A stretch of DNA of 64,000 nt. Origin: Sapria himalayana. Its lineage: Eukaryota > Streptophyta > Magnoliopsida > Malpighiales > Rafflesiaceae. The notes under the pieces were generated by a model. It ran no database searches. It was not told the DNA's origin and worked only from the letters and a program-made list of their open reading frames with translations. The stretch spans positions 1 to 64,000 of the forward strand of contig JAREIK010016296.1 in the NCBI GenBank assembly GCA_029783825.1, written 5' to 3'. Each line of letters starts with the position of its first letter. Position 1 is the stretch's first letter. Below, piece after piece: positions 11,113 through 23,100 of this stretch. The position numbers and the translations under genes were made by a program.

Positions 11113-14100
11113 TGGAGCGTTTGACATTTGAAGAGTTCTTTAGCCACCCATTTGTTTCCACAAAGATAGCGGATGAATCATTCTGGTATGGCATCAGTTT
11201 CCAAATCTCCCCTTTAAGCTAGCTCTTGGGGATGGGTTCTGCCCGAGCCTAATCCCAAAGACTTGCAGCAGCATTTTGTGCTTATGAAGGCTTTTCTTCT
11301 TCTTCTTCTTCTTTTGTATTGCAAAGCAACCCGTTAGGTGACAAGGAAGACTTCTCCAGGGAGGATTCCCTTCCTTTCTTTTGAAGATGATTCCAGTGGC
11401 CCTGAAAGGAACCCCCCTTCGCAAAGGCAATGTCCAGCGCTCGCGATCACGATTCTAGGCCTGAGACAGAAACTCAGAGAGGTGGAAACCTCAACGATCT
11501 TCCATGTCCAGTGGACCAGAGATTGGTCAAGGCCAGTCCAAGAGGTAACCAGAATTTCGAATCTGGCAGAGCCATTGTTTCTAGGTTAATTCTGAAACAT
11601 GCCTCGTGATGTTTTCCCCCCCCCCCCTCTTTCTTCCTCGTGCGATTCTCGCAGCTGCGGATTCTCTGGAGTCGATAGATCAGGATTACGTTATCGTTTA
11701 TGGGCCGCCGCTGGATATCTCATTTTGTAAATAGTTCTCCTGTAAGTCACAAACCAAAGATTCTCACGTCGCCTGTTTTCGGAAGCCCTAATTCCAGGAC
11801 CTCCATGGCTGTGATCGAGCCTTCAAAAAGCAACAAATCTCATGCTGGAAGCTGGAAATCCATGGCCTCTGCTCCAGAAACATGTAGGAGACCAGTGGGT
11901 GCCTTATACCCCATGGAGCAGCTAACCGATTGTTCGACCAGGATTCAATCATTATGGCAGTGGGCGTCTTTCATTCAAGAATTAGTGCACCTAAAGGTTA
12001 GCCATGGCTTGGTTTTTGGACTTCTTGGTCAGGTTATGGCTTCTGTTCTTGGATCATGGAGCCTAATCAAGTTCTTGGTGGATTGTTTGACGGCCTGCTG
12101 CCGGATAAAGGAGTAAATGAGAAATTTTTATGATGCATGTTTCATGGGTTGTTGGCTCGACATGATTGGTTGCTAGATAGATGGATTCACCAAGTAAATT
12201 ACGATTGAACCTCTTTAGATTAATATTATTATTTAATATTTACTAATTCTTTAAAATAATTTAAAGGGTATTTCTGGAATTCGACGAAGTCGAATTTTAA
12301 TTAGATGAACCTAAATAGGCTGCAAGCTAATTTATGTATCGTATTTATTTAATTAATAAAAGAAATAAATTAATTTTACTATTTGTTTTTTATGAAACAA
12401 TGAATAATATTTATTTAATAAATGATGTATATCAGTAATTTTAAAGAATTATTAATTTATGATTTTATTGCGATCATATATTTGTTAAAAGAAAATTATG
12501 TGCAACTTATTATTCTTGCAATTTAAGCATCGTCACTCTCTTGGGGCAGACTGAGGCAGGCAGGCCGCTCGAAGCATTCTCGGTGCAACTTATTATTCTT
12601 GCAATCTGGAAGCAAGCGCTGCATATTTGCCATGCTCAGGCTGTTACGGAGGACCGCTCCCTCAACAAAGGGATGAAGTTGGAGGGGAAAAGTTGCCAGA
12701 AGAGTCATCCTCCCGATACCGGGAAGTCTGCTGCAGTTGCCGGGGCTGGGAACGTGTCTGCGCAAATCGAGAGAGAACTCCTGCGAGAAGTAGAGTATGC
12801 TGAAGAACTGGCTAGAGCCATAGAACCAGGTGTGTGTTATCAAAGAGGTTTTATTGTCTTCAGCATCCCCATGTTCAACACAGAAGTGCTAGTTCCATGC
12901 TTTTATGTTAGTGATTACCCAGTGTACCTACTTGTAGCATCTCGGGTACCCCAAGCTCACATGTCATTACATATTCGCGCCTCTATATTAGTGTAGCATG
13001 CTTTCACATGTTAAAGGTATTGTTTAGGTTCGAAGTATTGAGAATATTGTTATTATTGAGGTTTTATTTTTTTTTTTTTTTTGTTATTTTTTTTTCTTTT
13101 TTTTTTTTTTTCTTCTTCTTTTCTTTCTCTCTCTCTCAACTCTTACCATTTCTAGAAGTTTGCTATGGCCGAAACCACTAATTGGCCACACCATGGTATC
13201 AGAGAATTGTTTAGCGTCTTGATTAATGAATTATTGGCGTCATACCTAGATCGACAGATCAAAAATATTTGAAGAGATTTGATGATCATATTTGTAGCAT
13301 TCTTTACAAGCATATGTTGAGAGAGCGATATGTTATCTTGTAGATATAGATTCTTGGTGAGAAAATAATTTTATATCTCTCAGAGATTTATCAGCCGTTG
13401 ATTCAAACCTCCATAGATACACTTAGAGATCGAATAGATTTAGTGTGATTAGTCATGTTGCTACGATGTCTTCATCATGTAGTGACAGTGAGAGAGCTAA
13501 GAGGGATGGAAGAGGTACTCTAAGAGGGAGAAAGTCACAGTGCTATGAGTATGCTACTTGTCTTGTTACAGTCACTCTTCTTGTCATGTTTTTTTTTTTT
13601 TTTGAGTGCTACAGAGCCATGAGGCATGACAATGTCAAAGTTAGTCATTTTTCTAGACACATTTATATGTATTAGAGTTTTGTCCTAATTTATTTTCTGT
13701 CAGTTTCTTTTCTAGGCAACAAAATTATGACATAAATTTGTATTATATCTATTTTTTTTTTTTGCCCATAAGAGACTCTTCAAGTGTTTGTTTGTTATTG
13801 ATACTCTACTGTTATACTCTTGGGTATGATATATATCATTGAATAAGATTAAGATTTTAGAGTCAAATATCAAATATGTGATATCTATTAACCGTGAGAC
13901 ATGTCACTTAAGAGAGTATGCTAAATATGCTTATTTGGCACATTAGGAGAGTACTAGGAGGAATCCATTCTATGTGATTCATTCATATAGTTTGGGATCA
14001 TATAGGATGATCGCATATGATTAGAGGTGTCAAGTAGGCTGGGCAGCTCGAGCCTGACATGTAGCATGACACGATCTAGAACTATGCTTAGACCATGACA

Positions 14101-17100
14101 TGACTCATGTTGTTCTAGGCTGCCCGTGCATGACTTGCGAGGCATGATGTTTGGCAAGGGCTCGTGGTCAATGCTACATTTTATTTTTGCAGCCATTTTA
14201 AAATGCTTGCTTATGATCGACATGACGACGGCTAGTCTTCACACTGCACATAGAGGTGTAAATCGGGCCGGGTCGGCTCGGCACGGCACGGGAAAATCCC
14301 GTGCCCGGGTTAGGCACGAGCTGCGCCGTGTCGTGCCTGATCCGTGCCGTGCCGTGTCTGACCCGGCACGGTTTGGCCCGTGGCACGCCACACCGGCACG
14401 GGTTCGTCCTGTGTCGGGTGTCCCCTGAGCCCTACCCCGCGATCGCTCCTCCAGCAAAAAAGACCGCGGGTAGGGTCTAATTGGACCCGACATGCGGTCC
14501 CACGAGGCCCGAACCGTACGGCCAGGCCATGCCTGGCTTTTTTAAACCGGGCCGGGCCAGGCACGGTATAGTAACCGTGCCGTGCATGGCCAGGCAATAA
14601 GGCATGCTTGTGCTCAAAAAAAAAATGGGCCGGGCCTACTCAGCTTGTTTGACACCTCTAACTACACATGCACTACATCATGCATCCCAAGTGCAAAATT
14701 AGGGTCGAATCAGACCCGACCCGCGGCTTTTTTTTTTTTGAGGGGCATCGTGGGGTCTGGCTCACGGGACACCCGGCACTGGACAAACTCGTGCCGGTGT
14801 GCCATGCTGCGGGCCGAACCGTGCCGGGCAGGCACGGCATGGGCCCGGGCACGGAATATTTCTGGGCCGGGCCGGCTTAGGCACGGCTGAACCGGGCCGG
14901 GCCGGCCCGGTTGACACCTCTATGCACGAGAGCATCAAATACAGAATTAAATACAGTAATCAAAGGCTTGGGACCGACCCCATTGGTGTTAATCAGAATG
15001 CGCACCGCTTCAGCGACTATGCCATGCTTAATAAGAGAGTTGATTAGCGAAATGAGTGTGCATTACGCATATGGAAATCATTCTCCTGACGCTAATCAAC
15101 AAATTTTGGTCATTTCCTTGTCATTTCCTGCCTTGCCCAGGTTTAAAATCAAACGACAACACGCATGCGCGGTAGGGTGGTTGTCTCGTTTTTCTTCGAA
15201 GGTGGAGAAATTGAATGCTCCCGTGCTAGGGTTCTAACACTTACTCAAATTAACAGGGCATAATCTATTATTCGAACATCGGGGCTTTATCTAGAAGATG
15301 ATCGGATTCAGCGGTATTTTGATTGATTATGGAACCCATCGAAATTATACTCCTGCATGGAATTGAAGAAACCGAAGATCTTCGTCATACCCACGTGAAA
15401 ATTTCATGAGCAAGTGTCAATAGAGAGAAGGAAATGAGGGTGTAGAGAGCTTCCTTGCGATTAATGACTACACCCGTGCTTAAAAGAGAAGGAAATGGAA
15501 TGAAAGGGATGGAGGGCTCTAGTGAGGCAGATGGGCTAGTCACATGTGTCGAGTGAAATCGAAGCTATTGTAAATAGCTAGCTTGTTGGAGAAGATTTTT
15601 AAATAGAAACTCTCTAAATTAGCTAAAAAGATGAGTTTATTGAGCCTCTTTAAGATGCCTTTATAGCTAGCATTATCCTCACCCGAAATAGAAACTCTCT
15701 AAATTAGCTAAAAAGATGAGTTTATTGAGCCTCTTTAAGATGCTTTTATTATTTTTGTTGATGATTGTATTTAATATATATGATTGTTAATATTTAAGGT
15801 AAAATCTTAATTTTTTTAAATTTTTGTTAAAGTTTATAAAAAAAATAAAACTTATTTTGGCTATTTCATTGGTTTTATTAATACTTATCATTAATTTTTT
15901 TATTTCTTTGAGCCATATGAGATTGTTCATTGAATATCATTTATTTGTACTCTTGTATATAATTAGATAACTGACAGAAAAAATTAATATCTGATTAAGA
16001 TGACTAAGATGTTCTTATTATATAGGAGTGTGGATAGATATTTTTGGTGAAAAATAGAGTTAGCTACAAACTTTCTAAAAATTAAAAATAGTGACATAGC
16101 ATATCTATTTTATGATATAGTAATTGCAAATTTACTCTCGGATGATGCAAGAAGGAAAAGTATGGGTAATTACTCAAGTATGCATTGTTTGTAAGGGGGA
16201 GGGCTAAAGAAAGAAATATACGGTCTAAAAGAAAATCAAAGTCAAGAAGAAGATTGAAAAGTATGGACAAGTTGAAGATGATATACTCGAAATGTGGTTT
16301 AACTGGACACTTCAAGAGAGACTGTCTGAGAAGTCAATAGGTTGTGACAAGAAAATTTAGAGTTGCGACCCAAACAAGTATTGGCTTGGCAGAGTGGGAG
16401 ACTTTTTCAGGTGGTGACTTGTGTATTTTTGAGGTCTGTCTTGCTCATGTTAATGATAATACATGATTTATTGACACTTGTACATTGTATCACATGATTC
16501 CTCATCATAGCTAGTCTACTCAGCATAAATTGTTTGATGGAAGAAATGTGATTATGAGGAACAAGAACAACTCAACGGTGAAGATAGTTGGTGATGGAAA
16601 GGTGAACGTTAAGATGTTTGATGAAACTTTCATGTTTATTCATGGTGTGATGCATATTTTAGACTAGTAGAAATTTAATTTATGAGTGATGAATAATGTT
16701 AGAGGTTGGGTTTGCCGTGATGACAAAATTGACAATTGAGCAATGTCATTTTACTCAATTGAAAATGGAAGTGATGATCCTTGATGAATATGTTATTGCA
16801 GTTAGGAGCTTAATGTATGTTATCATATGTACTAGATTTGATATTTCACATGTGGGAGTATTGGATAAATTTATGTTTAATCCAAGAAATGATTTTTAGA
16901 ATGTCATCAAAAGTGTACGCGGGTAGTTATGTGATACTTTTGATTATATATTGTAATTTGGCGGGAGCAATAATGAGGAGATGTTTGATATTGATGAATT
17001 TCTTAATGCTGACTGGGATGAAGATGTAGATATCCAAATGTCTTAAAATGTGCATGTATTTAAATTTTATGGTGGTTCTTTGGCCTGGATGAGCTAAAAA

Positions 17101-20100
17101 TAAATTGTATGTATCATATCATCCATGAAGACAGAATATATGGCTCCTACTCATGTGAATAAAAAAGATTTTTGGATATGAAGATTGTGTGCAAAACTTG
17201 ACTTCGAGCAGGACATGAGTACTGAGTCTCAGATATGATTGTCAAAGTATCTTCTATTTAGTATGGAATCAAACATTTTATTAAAGGACAAATTACATTG
17301 ATATTCAGTTGTTGGGTAATTGCGCTTCCACGGGTAGTGAGATTAAGAAATAGAAAACAATAGAAACATAGAAACAAGCAATATATATATCTCAATCCAA
17401 CAGCATCCACGATAGAATCAAAAAACGAGAATTCAACACAGGAAATAACGTGGTTCGCTAGTCGCTCAGTACGATTAGCTACATCCACCAGAAAATGCTT
17501 ATGCGTTACAGATTAAAACCAAGAAACAGAACGTCTTACAGTATGCAGCATTCGGCAGTCGCGAAATCTCGCAGAGAGAGAAGAGAGGGAAGATGAACAG
17601 TTCAACCGGGTCAAAACAGCCACCCGAAAAATAAATACAAATCATTTTAAATAAAAAAATAAATATCAGGTTCATTTAACCGAAGCGGGACCTCCGTTAT
17701 TGTGCTACTGCTCCATCCCGGGCTTTTAATATTTTATTTCCTGCACTTACATGAAAATATTAAAACAGATTATTAAGTAAAAACAAATTACATATACAAC
17801 ATCAGTACTATTTTATTCGGGTGGAAGGTGAATAGAGCTTGATTTGGTTGGAGAAAAAAACTGACACAAAAGAATGTCATGATTACTTGACCAAAACTAT
17901 GAGTATGGAGAAGTTCTAGTGATGTTAAGTTGAGATTGAATGAAGAAGAAATATTCATCAAGTGAGAGAATGTTAGGATCGAATCATACTTGTTTTGAAT
18001 TTGTTGTGCCTATACCGTTGAGTCATGATCCTATTATTTGAAGTCGTGACCCTTTTATGTGGATTCGTAATTGGACTAAAGTAGAAATATCTGATAAGAA
18101 GTCATGATCATGTTCTGTGGAGTCACAACTAGATTAAAGTTGGAATAATTGTTGGAGTTCAATTCGTGACCTAAAATTTGGAGTCCTTACATGAATATAG
18201 ACATGGATTTTGGAATCTTGACCTCAGCAGAGTTTCAAACTATTTTGTGAGATTGTGACTAAAGACTATGTTTTGGAGTCATGACTTATATTTTGGAATT
18301 GTGAAGTCGTGACTCATTTTAAGTTGTGACATGCCCTTCCAAAGTTGTCATGGAATTGTCAAGTCATGACTCATCATGAGTTGTGATATGTGTTTTAGAG
18401 TCTTGACATGAAACTGTGAAGTTACGACTCAACTTAAGCTGTAATATGTATTATGGTATTGCGTTCTTATTTTATGGTATTGTGATATCATTGTAATCGT
18501 GCCTTATTCTGTGTGCTTGTGATTAGCCAACTTAAGGATTCAAGTCTCAACCTTGTCCCATGGTATCGCAACATGAATGAAGTCACAATATTGTATTGTG
18601 GTGTTGCTACTTCAAACTTAAGTTTCAATGCTCAGGCATGAAGTATAATAGTCGAAGAATTTTTTTTTCTCATATTTTTCTTTCTTTTCTCTCTCATTTC
18701 TTTTTCTCTGGTATTCATGTGTGCTTCTTTTATGAGAGATCAATTATCTTTCTTATCAAAACTCCAAATCGACATTGTGGAATCTTTGCACTAATTCTTG
18801 GTTTAAGGTCGAATAGAGATTATGCTAGATACCTTAGATATGTGATGATATGTGATATCAAAGATACTTGAAGCCATAGGGTGTGTTTATGGCACCGGGA
18901 GTTATAATATTTGGTATCAAAGTAATTGTCCATGATACATGGAGTCCTAATAGTCTTGCTCAAAACTATAATATAAGCACTCGTAAATACTTTTATCAAT
19001 CTCAGACATATACTAATTATATATTTTTTGGATATTAAATTAATTAAGAAAGATATGTTTATTGCTCTAGGTATCATATTGTCATGTACTAGCTAGTTAT
19101 CCTGAATAAAACAAATACTTTTACAAATTCTGTGAGGTAAATTGATTAATTTATTTCTAAGATGCAAGATCTGAAAGGACATATATAGAGAAATGATAAA
19201 AGAAGATATTTAATTGATGAGTTTGATTTATTACATCAAATTGATAATAAATAATTAAATTTTAACTCAAAGATTTAAAATTCTCAGTTTGATCAGAGAT
19301 AAATAGTTAAGCTAAGAATAAATAAATATAAATCCATTACAGTCAAATATCCAGTGAAATGTTTCATCATAAAAGTAAGGACATGTGGTCAATCATGCAC
19401 AATCATGAGAGTAGTTTTACTTGACGTTTTTTGATCATGCAGAATATCAGTAGAAGAAAAAAAAAATACTATCAGAATAGAATTATCTAGAAAGAAGACT
19501 TTAAAAAAATAAAGATCACTAGAATATCTATAAATAAAAGAACACGAGAAAGAAATAAAATATTAAATTAAATATTATTATAACTAAGAAATTCAGCTAA
19601 TTTATCATTAACTATAATAATATCCAGGGAACAAAAATAAAAAAAAAAATAAAAAATAATCTTCAATCACATAGAATTGTAGGGGACAAAAATATCTTCT
19701 GCTATCTTAGAGAAGAGTTTTGTACACAACTTTCAAATAATTATCACAATATAAAAATTATAGGGGAACTCTTAGATAATTTTGGTAGTTAGTATGTATT
19801 TCTCAATATCTTATAGACTGTAATACTACCAGTCTTATCTTTAGAATAGTATATCACTACTCCCTCATTTAATGGCAATAGTGTGTCATCGTTTTTAACA
19901 TGTGACATTGTCACATTGGCACATATTGTTTTAGCACATACTAAATTGTTAAATCCTAAATCTTAAATCCTAAATTTTATTATATTTTTTGTCTATTTAT
20001 TACACCTAGAATGCATGGTAAAAAATAAAACCCTAATTTTTAGGAATTGATGGCTGCGAGGGCCGTGCATGCTGTGGTAGTAGGCGATGATAGGAAGTTA

Positions 20101-23100
20101 CTTTTTTTAAGAAATATGCTACATGTTCCTAGCGTAGTGACTTAGCAAGGATCATCGTAGTGATAAAAAAGTGAAGGTGATGAAGTTAGTTTTAGCTAAT
20201 AGGGTTAGGGCATGTTCTTAGAATATTAGGTCATTGAATGATGAGTGATTAGAATTATTTGATACAATAAATAATTAAAATATTAGATTAGGATATTTAT
20301 AAGAGGCTAAATAGATTAATAATAAATATAATGAGATTGATGACTATAAGCCCTAGCGTATGAACAAGGAGACAAGTAGAAGTAAATAAAGTTGTAAAGG
20401 TCAAGAAAACTAGCAGTAGACTTGTAGAAATCAAAAACACTAGTAGATAAAGAGATCCTAAATATGATTAATATTAAGGGATAAGTATTAATTAGGTAGT
20501 TAATTTGAAAATAAATAGCATAAGGTACTAAGAAGTGATGAGTACTACCTTATTGCTATAGGTACTATTTTAATTTCGTTATTAAGGTAGTACCCACAGT
20601 ACATTAAGGTAGTACCTACAGTAAATTAAATTAGTACTCATCATTATAGTTTCTTAATCACAATAATTTTTTTAAGTGTACTGACTGACATGATATCAAT
20701 TCTTAGTACTTTATTCTCATTTATTTTCAAATTAACTACCTGAAACATATTTTTTTTCCTAATATTTATGCTTTATAAGTAGGATTTGGTGAAAAAAAAA
20801 TAAAGTATTATTTTTGGGAATATATAGATGGATTGGTGTAATGTATGCATAGGGAAGAAACCATCATGATTGGTAGAGATTTAAATGAGCATTTTTGGGG
20901 AAAAAAATAAAACATTTTTATATTGTTTTCATTGCAGGAAATACAGAGATGCCAGATGCGATAGAGACTATATTTCAATCTGCCCTTGCCTTTGGAAAAA
21001 ATGGAGCGGTGAGTTTGGTTTCGACTTATAGTTTTCTAGACTGATAGTGCCTTAGGATCTTGCGTTGGCTCTTTCCTTGCTTTAACAATTTTTAACATAC
21101 TCACATTGAGGCAGGTAACACATTGATCCATTATCCATTTATCTAACAATGTCCCCACGCGCACACACACACACACACGCACACACACACACACACATAT
21201 GCACAAGCACATGTCTTTGTACACACCCACACACACACACTTATTGATTCAAATCAATGAATACATTTCTATCTACAAGATATTAAAAAATGTGGACGTA
21301 TTTTGTGACAGTTTTATCCCCTAATGTTAGAGGAGATATGTCTGATGAATCTCTAACCTGAAACCTATAATCCTTACATGTAAGTACTTGTAATTATCTT
21401 ACTAAAATATGACCTATAATATAACATGGAACACAATAATTTTCTAGTATAGGTGATTAGTCATCCTGATATTATTCTTATCAAAACGTAGTTAACTTCA
21501 TCTCATTCATGCCCACACACACACACACACACACAAGATGGTCATTTTTAAATGTGCCAGGCTTCTATTTCAACGTAAGATCCAAGAGAGATTAATATAA
21601 TGACAGTTTTACCCTCTAATGTCATAGGAGATGTGTATGATGAGTCTCGAACTTGAAACCTACAATCCTTGCATGAAAGTATTTATCTTCATCGTACTAA
21701 AATATGACTTATAATATAACATGAAACACAAGGAATTTCTAGTATAGGTGATTAGTCATCCTGATATTATTCTTATCAAAACGTAGTTAACTTCATCTCA
21801 TTCATGCCCACACACACACACACACACACAAGGTGGTCATTTTTAAATGTGCCAGGCTTCTATTTCAACGTAAGATCCAAGAGAGATTAATATAATGACA
21901 GTTTTACCCTCTAATGTCATAGGAGATGTGTATGATGAGTCTCGAACTTGAAACCTACAATCCTTGCATGAAAGTATTTATCTTCATCGTACTAAAATAT
22001 GACTTATATATAACATGAAACACAAGGAATTTCTAGTATAGGTGATTAGTCATCCTGATATTATTCTTATCAAAACGTAGTTAACTTCATCTCATTCATG
22101 CCCACACACACACACACACACAAGGTGGTCATTTTTAAATGTGCCAGGCTTCTATTTCAACGTAAGATCCAAGAGAGATTAATATAATGACAGTTTTACC
22201 CTCTAATGTCATAGGAGATGTGTATGATGAGTCTCGAACTTGAAACCTACAATCCTTGCATGAAAGTATTTATCTTCATCGTACTAAAATATGACTTATA
22301 ATATAACATGAAACACAAGGAATTTCTAGTATAGGTGATTAGTCATCCTGATATTATTCTTATCAAAACGTAGTTAACTTCATCTCATTCATGCCCACAC
22401 ACACACACACACACACAAGGTGATCATTTTTAAATCTGAAAGGCTTCTATTTTAACGTAAGATCTAAGAGAGATTAATATAATGACAGTTTTACCCTCCA
22501 ATGTCAGAGGAGATGTGTATGATGAGTCTCAAACTTGAAACCTACAATCCTTGCATGAAAGTATTTATCTTCATCGTACTAAAATATGACTTATGATATA
22601 ACATGAAACACAAGGAATTTCTAGTATAGGTGATTAGTCATCCTGATATTATTCTTATCAAAACGTAGTTAACTTCATCTCATTCATGCCCACACACACA
22701 CACACACACAAGGTGATCATTTTTAAATCTGAAAGGCTTCTATTTTAACGTAAGATCTAAGAGAGATTAATATAATGACAGTTTTACCCTCCAATGTCAG
22801 AGGAGATGTGTATGATGAGTCTCAAACTTGAAACCTACAATCCTTGCATGAAAGTATTTATCTTCATCGTACTAAAATATGATATCTAATATATTGTGTA
22901 ACACAAGAATTTTCTAGAGTAGGTGATTAGTCATCTTGATATTATTCTCATCAAAACATATTTAACTGTCTCATCAATGTTAACACACACACGTACACAC
23001 ACACATCACACATGCATGCTCATGCCTTTGTATACACTCTCTCTCATTGATTAAAATCAATGAATACATTTCTGTCTAGAAGTTGTTTAAAAAGGTGGAG

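Noticed and set aside
14239..14890. Several overlapping GC-rich open frames of 60-100 codons on both strands
   Set aside because: They are rich in Arg, Pro, Gly and His from CCGTGCC/GGCACGG repeats inside hAT elements, have no domain, and change with A-run length between arms.
16696..17029. Short open frames as independent genes
   Set aside because: They are pieces of the decayed copia pol region, interrupted by stops.
21500..22972. CRISPR-like array
   Set aside because: The ~294-bp units are nearly identical throughout with no unique spacers, and the context is a plant intron.
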